Assembly (NCBI GenBank): GCA_002698425.1
Contig: NZXU01000023.1
Location: 34,085-98,084 of the forward strand
Length of the DNA: 64,000 bases
Reading direction: 5' to 3'
Source of the DNA: Ahrensia sp.
GTDB taxonomy: Bacteria; Pseudomonadota; Alphaproteobacteria; Rhizobiales; Rhizobiaceae
Every line of letters starts with the position of its first letter. Positions within the stretch are counted from its first letter, which is position 1. The notes under the pieces were generated by a model. It was not told the DNA's origin. It worked only from the letters and a program-made list of their open reading frames with translations, and ran no database searches. Of the stretch, positions 7,662 to 15,792 are shown piece by piece. Position numbers and translations under genes: made by a program.

Positions 7662-8387
7662 TCACAATCCTTCGAACCCGGCTCTTGCCGTCCAGTAGTC
7701 CCAGGCACGGGCGAGGGGCATGTCGCCGAGAAGCATCGCCGCTGTTTTCTCGATTTCACCGGGCGACAGATATTTTGGCTGCCCGAGGGGCAGCGTGTTC
7801 AGGATCAGTTCCGCATTGTCTCGCATATAGATCGAGATCATGCAGATCGCCGCCAGATTCGGGGCGGCGCACACTGCGCCGTGCCCGCGCAGAAGCGCCG
7901 TGGCGTTTCCGCCGAGCGTGCGGGCGAGGGAGTGTCCCATCTCGAGCGTATCGACGAGCATGTTGGTGTCGCCGAACTCCGGCTGGCTGTCCCATACCGG
8001 CGTTTCGGCCCCGGCGACAGCACCCATGTGGAAGGCGGGCTTCAGCGGGATATCGGCCAGCGAGAACGGGATCACCGAGTGGGCGTGATGATGCGACACC
8101 GAGTTGATTTCGGGCCGCGCCATGTAGATCGCGCCGTGGATGTATCGTTCCGCGTAAGGGCGGCGCGGATCGTCGGATATGAGCGTGCCGTCAAGCTCGA
8201 ACTCCATGATATCGCCGCGCGAGACGACCTCCGGACTGCGCGACCTGGAAAGCAGGAAACGGTCGGGATTCGTCGGATGACGGACGCTCACATGGCCGAA
8301 CCCGTCAATGACATTCTCACGCGCCAGAATCCGGTTGGCGATTACAAGATCCCGGATCGCATTGTCGCGCAGCTGGGCCTCACTCAT
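7662..8387 (-). CDS. class II aldolase/adducin-family protein, HCOMODA decarboxylase-like
   Basis: Metal-dependent class II aldolase fold of 241 residues. Zinc ligands are the cluster HHHAH (residues 99-103) and the later LLRGHGAV His; E80 in YAERYIHGA could be catalytic. The opening GFGHVSVRHPTNPDRFLLSRSRSPE is typical of the branch annotated as 2-hydroxy-3-carboxymuconic semialdehyde decarboxylase in aromatic pathways. A strong GAGGAGGAGG ribosome site precedes the ATG. It is cotranscribed behind the EamA transporter under a TTAG-N4-CTAA operator shared with the phthalate genes. The exact substrate (a carboxylated ring or ring-cleavage product, or a sugar acid) is undetermined. Confidence 0.8.
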   Translation of the reverse strand: MSEAQLRDNAIRDLVIANRILARENVIDGFGHVSVRHPTNPDRFLLSRSRSPEVVSRGDIMEFELDGTLISDDPRRPYAERYIHGAIYMARPEINSVSHHHAHSVIPFSLADIPLKPAFHMGAVAGAETPVWDSQPEFGDTNMLVDTLEMGHSLARTLGGNATALLRGHGAVCAAPNLAAICMISIYMRDNAELILNTLPLGQPKYLSPGEIEKTAAMLLGDMPLARAWDYWTARAGFEGL

Positions 8388-8417
8388 TGTGTCCTCCTCC
8401 TCTGAAAAACTTTCGGG

Positions 8418-9347
8418 TCATGGTTTGACCGCCATCAGCAGAACACCGGCGGTCGCGATGATCGTGGCGACGATGACGGTCTTGCCCGGCATCCGTTCGG
8501 TCCGGAATATGGCGACCGCGAGTAGCGCCGCGATGAAGACTTCGATCGAATTGATGAAGGCAACCCGGCCGACGCTCGTCAGCGCCAGCGCCCCGAACTG
8601 CATGATTTGTCCCGCGGACATCAGAAATGCCGCGAAGAGTTGCCATGGATTCGGCGTTTTCAAAGCGCTGGCGACGATCGACCGATACCGGCCGCTGACT
8701 GTCGACATGCCCGCGTAGAAACAGAGCGCCGTCAAGGCGCCGATCAGTGCCCCAAAAAACGCGTTCGGGATTTCCACGAGACCGAATTTGCGCGCAACGA
8801 AACTCGATGCGTAGAGTGTTGCCGATCCGACGCCGAACGCCAGCCCGCGCGAGATGACGGCCCGCCGCTCCGGGTCGTCTGTCGAAATATGAACGCTTGC
8901 GCGATTGTCCCAGTAAAGCAGCAGGAAGCTGACCGCGATCAGCGCCATGCCGCCGCCGGCCAGGGGCGAAATCGTCTCCCCGATGACGAGCGCGGACAGC
9001 AGCAGCGATATGAAAGGCATCAGGCGGCGCGTCGTCGAGGCCCGGATCACACCGGCGAACTCGATCGACTTGAACATGGTGATCCTGCCGCCGACCGTTG
9101 CCAGCAGCCCGGACGCGATGAACCAGCCGGTGGCCGTCCAGATGGCGCCCGTACCCGATGCCGGCTCGCTCGCGCCCCCCGTGCCGCCGCCGAGCAGCAT
9201 CCACGCCAAGCCGGCCAACAGCCCCGTGACAATGGCGGAAAGGAAAACACCGCTTTCACCGCTGCTGGAGCTGGCGCCCTTCGCGATCGCGACGCTCGAC
9301 ATCGCATTCGCGAATGCGGCCCCAAGGGCGAGGAGTTCACCGGTCAA
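8418..9347 (-). CDS. EamA/DMT-superfamily transporter
   Basis: Integral membrane transporter of 309 residues with about ten hydrophobic segments in two repeats, the EamA arrangement. The start is a TTG at 9347; it gives the usual N-terminus GELLALGAAFANAMSSV, whereas the first ATG, 45 bp downstream, would remove most of the first membrane helix. It is the first gene of a two-gene minus-strand operon with the class II aldolase and is divergent from the TAXI-TRAP operon. Site 9418-9429 is the likely operator. Export of an intermediate or uptake of a substrate are both possible. Confidence 0.82.
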   Translation of the reverse strand: MTGELLALGAAFANAMSSVAIAKGASSSSGESGVFLSAIVTGLLAGLAWMLLGGGTGGASEPASGTGAIWTATGWFIASGLLATVGGRITMFKSIEFAGVIRASTTRRLMPFISLLLSALVIGETISPLAGGGMALIAVSFLLLYWDNRASVHISTDDPERRAVISRGLAFGVGSATLYASSFVARKFGLVEIPNAFFGALIGALTALCFYAGMSTVSGRYRSIVASALKTPNPWQLFAAFLMSAGQIMQFGALALTSVGRVAFINSIEVFIAALLAVAIFRTERMPGKTVIVATIIATAGVLLMAVKP

Positions 9348-9417
9348 AGTTTCATCGTCACGACTGTTGTTCGCATCGTCTGGAACGGTGACCCGGCGAC
9401 CTTGCGACCCATATAAC

Positions 9418-9429
9418 TTAGAGAGCTAA
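9418..9429. promoter_or_regulatory. TTAG-N4-CTAA operator (site 1 of 6)
   Basis: TTAGAGAGCTAA, a perfect 4+4 inverted repeat 70 bp upstream of the EamA gene. It is the same motif as at 9529, 16771, 16832, 22312 and 22434. On the minus strand it directly precedes a TTATAT that could be a -10 element. Confidence 0.65.
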
Positions 9430-9491
9430 TTAAAATCGTATATCGCGTTTCGATTTGCGTGTCGAGTTGTGCGCTATGGCCGTTTCGTCGA

Positions 9492-9521
9492 TTGACAAGC
9501 CGGTTTTCCGCGCCTTATGTT
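9492..9521 (+). promoter_or_regulatory. promoter of the TAXI-TRAP operon
   Basis: Perfect TTGACA (9492-9497), 18-bp spacer, then TATGTT (9516-9521). The operator at 9529-9540 lies at the expected transcription start, and ATG follows at 9564 behind GGGAGGAAA. Confidence 0.6.
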
Positions 9522-9528
9522 TGATAAG

Positions 9529-9540
9529 TTAGCAATCTAA
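9529..9540. promoter_or_regulatory. TTAG-N4-CTAA operator (site 2 of 6)
   Basis: TTAGCAATCTAA, placed just downstream of the -10 of the TAXI-TRAP promoter where a bound repressor would block initiation. Confidence 0.7.
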
Positions 9541-9563
9541 TGATTGCCATTTGGGAGGAAACC

Positions 9564-10553
9564 ATGAAAAAACTGTTTGCGAGCGCCGTAACCGGCGTAG
9601 CAGCGCTGTTGCTCGTCGCATCCACCGGCGCGCAGGCGCAAACCTATAATCTGACTCTCTGCGGAGCGAGCCCCGGCGGTTTGTGGAGCCTTCTCGGCGC
9701 CGGCATCGATGCGGCCGTCAAGAAATCCTATCCGGGATCCACGGTGACATATCAGACATCCGGCGGCGGACTCGCCAATGTCGCCCTGCTCGATCAGGGC
9801 ACCTGCGATCTCGCCATCATCCACGACGCAGAGGCGAAGCTGGCCTTGGGCGGCAAGCCGCCGTTCAAGGCTCCCATCGAGAGCATGGCGACCGTCGCGC
9901 AGCTCTACACCTGGGCGCCGATGCAGGCGATCGTGAGCGCCGACTTCGCCAAGGAGCACAACCTCGCGAAACTGGAAGACATCGCTGAGCAGAAACTGCC
10001 GATTCGCATCGCCCTCAACAAGCGCGGCAACATCGTTAGCTCCGTCGGTGAATCCATGTTGAACGCCATTGGCGCCAGCATCGACGACATCAAGTCATGG
10101 GGCGGCGACGTGCAGTTTGCGGCGTCCGGCGAACAGGGCGATCTGATGCGCGACCGCCGCGTCGACATGATCCTCAACTCGCTGTTCGTGAATCACAGCT
10201 CGATCCGCGAACTCGCATCCTCCATCGATGTCGATCTGTTGCCGATCACCGAGGAAACGGCCCAGAAGGTCATCGACGAGTGGGACATCAAGCCTTACAC
10301 GATCAAGAACGATGCCTATGACTGGACCGACAGCGATGTGCTCACGGTAACCGTGTCGGCGCAGCTCTTCGTGCGTGCCGACGCCGACGAGGAAATGGTC
10401 CACAACATCTCCAAGGCGCTGGTGGACAATGTCGACCAGCTGAATGGCGTTCACAAGGCGATGGCGCCGCTTGACGTCGAACTGATGGCCGGCGCCCGGA
10501 CGGTGCCCTATCACCCTGCCGCGAAGAAGGTCTTCGAGGAAGCGGGTTACTGA
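9564..10553 (+). CDS. TAXI-family TRAP transporter solute-binding protein
   Basis: Periplasmic binding protein of 329 residues with a Sec signal peptide (MKKLFASAVTG, hydrophobic core, cleavage near AQAQ about residue 25). The mature start YNLTLCGASPGGLWSLLGAGI matches the TAXI family's conserved ligand loop. The ATG with GGGAGGAAA upstream was preferred over one at 9540, which lies inside the operator. It delivers ligand to the fused TRAP permease encoded 77 bp downstream. Phthalate or a related aromatic acid is the likely ligand, because the same operator motif controls the phthalate dioxygenase promoters. Confidence 0.92.
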   Translation: MKKLFASAVTGVAALLLVASTGAQAQTYNLTLCGASPGGLWSLLGAGIDAAVKKSYPGSTVTYQTSGGGLANVALLDQGTCDLAIIHDAEAKLALGGKPPFKAPIESMATVAQLYTWAPMQAIVSADFAKEHNLAKLEDIAEQKLPIRIALNKRGNIVSSVGESMLNAIGASIDDIKSWGGDVQFAASGEQGDLMRDRRVDMILNSLFVNHSSIRELASSIDVDLLPITEETAQKVIDEWDIKPYTIKNDAYDWTDSDVLTVTVSAQLFVRADADEEMVHNISKALVDNVDQLNGVHKAMAPLDVELMAGARTVPYHPAAKKVFEEAGY

Positions 10554-10566
10554 TCCGCTGAAGTTT

Positions 10567-10594
10567 GCGCCGGGGCGTTTTCACGCCCCGGCGC
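10567..10594. other. intercistronic hairpin between TRAP binding protein and permease
   Basis: Perfect 11-bp stem GCGCCGGGGCG/CGCCCCGGCGC with a TTTTCA loop and no U-run. It lies 13 bp after the binding protein stop. Such hairpins commonly protect the upstream part of a message, giving more binding protein than permease; partial termination is the alternative. Confidence 0.6.
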
Positions 10595-10630
10595 AGTGAC
10601 GCCCACCAATCAAAAAATGGCACAAAGCCA

Positions 10631-12550
10631 ATGCTCAGCATTTTCTTCGACACCGGGACACGCCGATCTCCGGGTGGCCTGACCGGCCATGCCGTAAAGG
10701 CATTCGCGGCCGCGACGGCCGTGTGGACCGTCTATGCGGCGGCGTTTTCGCGCGCCGACGCCCTCACGCTCATCATGACGTTCCTGTCGCTGATGCTGGT
10801 CCTGACATTCGTGCTGATCGGTCCGACGGCGCACTCCGACCGCGAGCGGATCCCGTTCTTCGACTGGGGGCTGGCGCTTCTTGCGGCCGCGACCGGGGTC
10901 TATTTCGTGTCGCAGGCCGACATCATCGCGCAACGCATCACGTTGCTCGATCCCTTGTCCACCTATGACGTCCTGTTCGCGTCGCTGATCCTGGCCCTGA
11001 CGATCGAGGCCATGCGGCGCACGGTGGGGGTCGGGCTGACGCTCATCGTCCTCATATTCCTGGTGTACAATCTCTTCGGCGACCGGCTTGGCGGCGTGCT
11101 CGGTCATGGCCTCATCACCTACGAGCATTTTCTCGACATCACCATTTTCACGACGGATGGTCTGTTCGGGGTACCGCTTCGCGTCGCCGCGACCTACGCC
11201 TTCCTGTTCGTGCTGTTCGGAACGACGCTGTCCTATGCCGGCGGATCGGTGTTCTTCTTCAATATCGCCGCCTATCTGACCGGCCGCTCGCCGGGCGGTC
11301 CGGCAAAGATCGCGGTCATCTCGTCCGGACTTTACGGAACGATTTCGGGCAGTCCGACATCCGATGTCGTGACGACCGGCGCCATCACCATTCCGATGAT
11401 GAAGAAGATGGGCTATCGCGCGACCTTTGCCGGCGCGGTCGAGGTGGCGGCGTCCACGGGCGGCAGCCTGTTGCCGCCTGTGATGGGCGCCGCGGCCTTC
11501 ATCATGTCGGAATATACCGGCATCGATTATGTCGACATCGCCTTCGCAGCCCTGATCCCGGCGCTGCTCTATTACATCCCGATCTATCTTCAGGTGCACC
11601 TGCGCGCCAAGCGAAACAATCTCGCCGGCGTCGACCGGTCGGAGATTCCGTCGCTGAAGGTGACGATGCGCGACGGCGGGCTGTTCATCATCCCGCTGAT
11701 CGCGATCACCTGGGCGCTCGTCGAGGGGTACACGCCGACCTATGCGGCGGTTTACGGCGTCGCGGCGGTTCTCGTCGTCTCGATGGTCCGCAGCAACACA
11801 CGGCTGTCTCCCGGAAAGATCTACGACATCCTGGCGGAAACCAGCCTGCGCACCGTGCCCGTGGCCGGCGCATGCGCGGCCGCCGGGCTGGTGATCGGCG
11901 GGATCACCATGACCGGGCTGGCGTCGAAGTTCAGCGCGCTGGTGTTCCTGCTGTCGGGATCGGACCTGTTCTCGTCATTGACCATCGCCGCCTTGCTGAC
12001 CACGCTGCTCGGCATGGGGATGCCGACCCCCAGCGCCTATATCCTCGCGGCGGTGCTGATTTCTCCAGTAATGCGGTCGCTCGGCATCGAAGACCTGCCG
12101 GGCCATCTGTTCCTGCTCTATTTCGCCGTCATGTCCGCACTGACCCCGCCCGTGGCGGTGGCGGCCTATGCGGCGAGCGCGATCGCCGACGAGAACCCGC
12201 TGAAGATCGCCGCGCAATCGGTGAAGATCGCCATCGGCGCGTTCCTGATCCCGTTCTGCTTCGTCTACAATCCGGCGTTGCTGCTGCAGGGAACCGTTGT
12301 GGAAATCGTCTTCACGACCGTGTGCGCCATCAGCGGGCTCGTCATGATCGCGATCGCCGTCGAAGGGTACTGGGACCGGCGTCTGACCGCTCTGTCGCGC
12401 ATCGCCTTCACGGCCTCCGGTCTCCTGTTCCTGGCCGCGGGTTACACGACGGCGGCGATCGCAGTCGCGGCCCTGGTCGCCGGCGTTCTGATCGCGAAAA
12501 TCTCGGGCAAGGAAGAGAGCATCACAACCGGGACGCGAGCCGGCGAATAG
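10631..12550 (+). CDS. TRAP transporter fused permease (4TM/12TM)
   Basis: Fused DctQ-DctM permease of 639 residues, the membrane partner of the preceding TAXI binding protein. The N-terminal DctQ-like helices are followed by the DctM-like domain with GLYGTISGSPTSDVVTTG, a paired segment STGGSLLPPVMGAAAF, and GMGMPTPSAYILAA. I chose the ATG at 10631; the reading frame is open back to a TTG at 10565, but that stretch lies in the hairpin and is not hydrophobic. It is similar in plan to the TRAP permease at the left edge, so the window has two such transporters. The MarR gene begins 62 bp downstream. Confidence 0.92.
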   Translation: MLSIFFDTGTRRSPGGLTGHAVKAFAAATAVWTVYAAAFSRADALTLIMTFLSLMLVLTFVLIGPTAHSDRERIPFFDWGLALLAAATGVYFVSQADIIAQRITLLDPLSTYDVLFASLILALTIEAMRRTVGVGLTLIVLIFLVYNLFGDRLGGVLGHGLITYEHFLDITIFTTDGLFGVPLRVAATYAFLFVLFGTTLSYAGGSVFFFNIAAYLTGRSPGGPAKIAVISSGLYGTISGSPTSDVVTTGAITIPMMKKMGYRATFAGAVEVAASTGGSLLPPVMGAAAFIMSEYTGIDYVDIAFAALIPALLYYIPIYLQVHLRAKRNNLAGVDRSEIPSLKVTMRDGGLFIIPLIAITWALVEGYTPTYAAVYGVAAVLVVSMVRSNTRLSPGKIYDILAETSLRTVPVAGACAAAGLVIGGITMTGLASKFSALVFLLSGSDLFSSLTIAALLTTLLGMGMPTPSAYILAAVLISPVMRSLGIEDLPGHLFLLYFAVMSALTPPVAVAAYAASAIADENPLKIAAQSVKIAIGAFLIPFCFVYNPALLLQGTVVEIVFTTVCAISGLVMIAIAVEGYWDRRLTALSRIAFTASGLLFLAAGYTTAAIAVAALVAGVLIAKISGKEESITTGTRAGE

Positions 12551-12612
12551 CCGATCGGGATTGCGGTATCCCTCCATGCGCAATAAAGGGCATAGAAGAA
12601 GGGATCGCCAAG

Positions 12613-13116
12613 ATGGACGACAACAACGCCAACACCCAACCGCCCCCCCCAGAAAATGCAACGCTGCCTTTCGAGGAGAGCGTCGGCTATCAGGTCCGAC
12701 AGACGCATCGCCTTCTTCAACGCTATCTCCAGCGCAAGATCGAGCCATACGGGGTAACGCCCGGAATGTGGTATTTCCTGCGGGCGCTCTGGGATCAGGA
12801 CGGGATGACCCAGCGCGAATTGTCGATTGTTGTCGGAACGATGGAACCCACCACACTTACGGCGATCAAGGCGATGGAGCGCAGCGGTCTTGTGCGGCGT
12901 ATCAAGAACGCGGAGGACAGGCGGAAGATCAACATCTTCCTGACCCGGCGCGGGCAGGCTCTGCGCGCCGAACTCATGCCTTTGGCAAAAGAGGTCGTCG
13001 GCAATGCCGTCGCCGATTTCTCCGAGCAGGAAAAACAGGCGCTTCTCGGCTATCTCAAGGCTGTCCAGGACAATGTTTCGGAGCGTATGGAAGCCGATAC
13101 GGTGGCCGCGAAGTAG
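12613..13116 (+). CDS. MarR-family transcriptional regulator, candidate regulator of the TTAG-N4-CTAA sites
   Basis: Winged-helix protein of 167 residues with a poly-proline N-terminal tail. The recognition region MTQRELSIVVGTMEPTTLTAIKAMERSGLVRRIKNAEDRRKINIFLT carries the MarR DRRK wing signature. It is the last gene of the TAXI-TRAP operon, whose promoter bears a TTAG-N4-CTAA operator; MarR proteins usually control their own operon and bind palindromes of about this size. It is therefore the best candidate for the six-site regulon covering the phthalate and mandelate-like genes. The link is inferred, not shown. Confidence 0.9.
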   Translation: MDDNNANTQPPPPENATLPFEESVGYQVRQTHRLLQRYLQRKIEPYGVTPGMWYFLRALWDQDGMTQRELSIVVGTMEPTTLTAIKAMERSGLVRRIKNAEDRRKINIFLTRRGQALRAELMPLAKEVVGNAVADFSEQEKQALLGYLKAVQDNVSERMEADTVAAK

Positions 13117-13149
13117 CGCCGCCGGGAGATGGTTGAGAGAGGTCGCGTG

Positions 13150-13581
13150 TCAGGCGAGTTTCTTCAGGAACGCATCCACGGGCATGACCTCGCGCATCGG
13201 AAGATCGGCTGAGTTCGCATCGAGTTCGGCCACATAGCTGAGACCCTCGCCGTCCCACAGCCACCAATAGGCGATACCGCCCTTCTTGTCGCGGATCGGC
13301 ATTCTGAAGGTCGGAAAGTCCTTGAGTTCCGCCGGGATCGCCGCCGTCCCGACCTTCGAGGCGTTTATCCGCTTGTTCTCGATGGCCCCGCCCAACGGCA
13401 GCATGGCGACAAAATCGCTTTTCGAGCGCGCCAGGATCCCGAAATCGTCGGGACGGCTCGCATGACGTCCCGGCAGGACCCGCACCACCTCGGGATAGGA
13501 GGCATGGTTGTGTGTGACCTGAACATAGGCGTTTCCGCCTTCGGTTTCGATTTCGATGATATCGCCGGGATTGAGTTTCAT
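13150..13581 (-). CDS. hypothetical protein at end of phthalate operon
   Basis: Protein of 143 residues that I do not firmly recognise. The start at 13581 has an AAGGAG ribosome site 6 bp away; an upstream start at 13605 would add eight residues and lacks one. The N-terminal PGDIIEIETEGGNAYVQVTHN looks like a small beta-barrel of the kind seen in Imm26-like domains, and GIAYWWLWDGEGL follows near the C-terminus. There is no signal peptide. It lies 28 bp behind the decarboxylase gene as the last member of the operon, so a role in phthalate metabolism is likely but undefined. Confidence 0.72.
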   Translation of the reverse strand: MKLNPGDIIEIETEGGNAYVQVTHNHASYPEVVRVLPGRHASRPDDFGILARSKSDFVAMLPLGGAIENKRINASKVGTAAIPAELKDFPTFRMPIRDKKGGIAYWWLWDGEGLSYVAELDANSADLPMREVMPVDAFLKKLA

Positions 13582-13609
13582 GACCTGCTCCTTTCCTTCC
13601 CCCAATCGT

Positions 13610-14602
13610 TCAAAGGCTATACGCCTCTACGGTGGCGGGATGGAAAAGCTCCTCGACCTCGACCTTTCTCGGCGAGAGGCCCTGCGCGTTGTGGTAGGTC
13701 AGGAACTTCTCCAACGTCTTGCGGTTGGCATCGAGGCCGTAGGGCCAGATGTCGGCGCCCATTAGCGCATGGGCCCGGGCGAGACTGTCTTCCACGAAAG
13801 GCATGGTGACCTTTGTCGCCGACGTGTCGGAGAGCGCTTTTTCCGCGGCCTGCTTGGCTTGCGTGAACGCCTTGAGCAGCGCGCCCGGCAACCATGGATG
13901 GACGTCGGCGAGCGACCGGCGCAAGCCGAGAACGTGCATGATCGGGAAGATCGCGGTCTTGCGATAGTAGCTCTCGGCCTCCGCGATCGTATCGGCGAAG
14001 AGACGGCGGACATGCGGGTGGCGTTCGTCGAAACAGCGCGGCGCCCTCGGGCCAACGAAACCGTCGATCTCGCCATCGATGAGCATCTGGTTCAAAGTCG
14101 CGCCCTCCGGCGCATTCGTCATCCTTATGTCGTCGGGCAGGTCGACCTTGATCTTCTCCGGCCGGCCGGGCGTATCCATCCCGCCGCGCACCCATTCGAT
14201 TTCGGAGGGTTTGACGCCATATTCGTCTTCGAGAATCCCCCGGAACCAGACATTGGCGGACAGCTGGTATTCGGCGATGCCGATACGCCGTCCCCGCAGA
14301 TCCGCAGGGCCGTCGATGCCGCGGTCATTGCGTACATAGATCGAAGTGTGCCGGAATGCGCGTGACAGAAACACCGGGATCGCGATATAATGCGGATCAC
14401 CACGCGCGACGGAGATCGAATAGGACGAGATCGAGAGCTCGCTGATATCGAAGGCCTGGTGACGGAACGCGCGGAAGAACATCTCCTCCGGCGAAAGATG
14501 CATGCAGGTCGGATCGACGCCGTCGATCTTCACCCGGCCATCGTAGATGGCGCGCGTCCGGTCGTAATCGCCCATTGCGATGGACAGCTTCAGATCGCTC
14601 AT
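13610..14602 (-). CDS. pht5: 4,5-dihydroxyphthalate decarboxylase
   Basis: Cytoplasmic decarboxylase of 330 residues on a periplasmic-binding-protein fold without a signal peptide. It removes one carboxyl group from 4,5-dihydroxyphthalate to give protocatechuate. The family features MGDYDRTRAIYDGRVKIDGVD, the segment DISELSISSYSISVARGDPHYIAIPVFLSRAFRH and RCFDERHP near residue 200 are present, and the length fits. It overlaps the dihydrodiol dehydrogenase gene by 4 bp (ATGA), and the order reductase, dehydrogenase, decarboxylase is that of a phthalate operon. Confidence is high because all partner enzymes are adjacent. Confidence 0.9.
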   Translation of the reverse strand: MSDLKLSIAMGDYDRTRAIYDGRVKIDGVDPTCMHLSPEEMFFRAFRHQAFDISELSISSYSISVARGDPHYIAIPVFLSRAFRHTSIYVRNDRGIDGPADLRGRRIGIAEYQLSANVWFRGILEDEYGVKPSEIEWVRGGMDTPGRPEKIKVDLPDDIRMTNAPEGATLNQMLIDGEIDGFVGPRAPRCFDERHPHVRRLFADTIAEAESYYRKTAIFPIMHVLGLRRSLADVHPWLPGALLKAFTQAKQAAEKALSDTSATKVTMPFVEDSLARAHALMGADIWPYGLDANRKTLEKFLTYHNAQGLSPRKVEVEELFHPATVEAYSL

Positions 14603-15792
14603 GATGTCGTGGTCTCCAATCCCGTTTGATGTTCCAGCGTTACCGGCATCCCGCTTTCGGCCGCCGAAAGGATCGCCCGGCAGATCTCGAGGCTGGCCAG
14701 CCCCCAGGCGCCGGTCTGGGCCGGCGGCTTTCTGTCGCGCACGGTGGCGACCACCGCGTCGATGACCTCCTTGCGGGGGTAGAGGAGGTCCGGCGCTTGC
14801 CTGAATTCACGGTCGATGTCGCCATAGACATACACGCCCTCCGGCGTAAGGCGCAGGTCGGCCCGGTCGCAGGAAACGATAATCGGCCCGAAATGCTCGT
14901 ACCGGCTCGCCGGTTTCGGCATGTCGCCGGACCCGTAGGTGCGCGCCGATTTCAGTTTGATCTCGTCTTCGGCAGAGGAAACCGATTTAAGTTTCCGGCG
15001 GGCGTCGCCATAGGCTTTCGGATCCTTTGCGTTTCCGAGTTCGCCCGTCCACCCCATCCATTCGTCGCTGTCGAAATGCGCGTAACCGGAATAGGTCAGC
15101 GAGGCGAAGACACCGCCGGCAAAGGAGACGAGGGCGGAGTAGGCGCCTTCGGTCGGCCGTGCGGGATCCCATTTTCCGGTCATGGCAAAGACCCTTTCCG
15201 CCATGCCGCCGGCCAGCAGGCGCACGATGTCGATCTGGTGGACACCCTGCGAGAACAGCACGCCGCCGCCCTTTTCGGTATCCAGCTCCTCCGGTCGTCG
15301 CGGCCGGTATAGGAAATCGGTGTAGTTGAAGGCGTTGATCATGCGGACGCGGCCATAGTCGCCGCTGTCGATCAGTTGTCGCGCAAGGGCGACCGGCGCA
15401 TCGAAACTGTGGCTTGGACCGACGATCAGCTGCACGCCGGCCTCGCGGCATGCCTCGACCATGCGCTTCGCGTCTTCGAGGCTGATCGCGATCGGCTTGT
15501 CGACGAAAACGTGCTTTCCGGCTTTTGCCGCGGCGATCACATGCTCGCAATGCAATTCGTGCGGCGTGGCGACATAGACGATCTCGACCTGTGGATCGGC
15601 GCAGAGACGGTCGACATCCGGATAGGCGTTTCCGCCGAATTCCGCACGGAAGGCCGCACGCGATTCCTCGCGCGGCGCACATGCGGCAACGAGACGGACG
15701 CGCTGATCCGCCCGGAAGGCGGGCAACATCAAGACAAAGCCCCGGCCGAGTCCGATGACCCCGATGCCGACGGGAGAGGCGCTAGAGGTCAA
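14599..15792 (-). CDS. pht4: Gfo/Idh/MocA-family dehydrogenase, probable cis-4,5-dihydro-4,5-dihydroxyphthalate dehydrogenase
   Basis: NAD(P)-dependent oxidoreductase of 397 residues. The Rossmann motif GVIGLGRGF is at residues 10-18, the EKP-like segment HVFVDKPIAISLEDAKRM at about 90-110, and a GGGVLFSQGVHQIDIVRLL active-site helix contains the conserved D and H. In phthalate pathways this enzyme re-aromatises the cis-dihydrodiol to 4,5-dihydroxyphthalate. It overlaps the reductase gene by 11 bp and the decarboxylase by 4 bp, so the three are tightly cotranslated. Confidence 0.88.
   Translation of the reverse strand: MTSSASPVGIGVIGLGRGFVLMLPAFRADQRVRLVAACAPREESRAAFRAEFGGNAYPDVDRLCADPQVEIVYVATPHELHCEHVIAAAKAGKHVFVDKPIAISLEDAKRMVEACREAGVQLIVGPSHSFDAPVALARQLIDSGDYGRVRMINAFNYTDFLYRPRRPEELDTEKGGGVLFSQGVHQIDIVRLLAGGMAERVFAMTGKWDPARPTEGAYSALVSFAGGVFASLTYSGYAHFDSDEWMGWTGELGNAKDPKAYGDARRKLKSVSSAEDEIKLKSARTYGSGDMPKPASRYEHFGPIIVSCDRADLRLTPEGVYVYGDIDREFRQAPDLLYPRKEVIDAVVATVRDRKPPAQTGAWGLASLEICRAILSAAESGMPVTLEHQTGLETTTS

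Noticed and set aside
7662..8387. Reading as fuculose- or ribulose-phosphate aldolase/epimerase
   Set aside because: No sugar-pathway neighbours; co-regulation with phthalate genes and the sequence style fit the carboxymuconic semialdehyde decarboxylase branch better.
11872..13116. Long open frame of 414 codons leading into the second MarR gene
   Set aside because: The first part is an Arg/Gly-rich shadow of the TRAP permease; only the part from 12613 matches a MarR protein.
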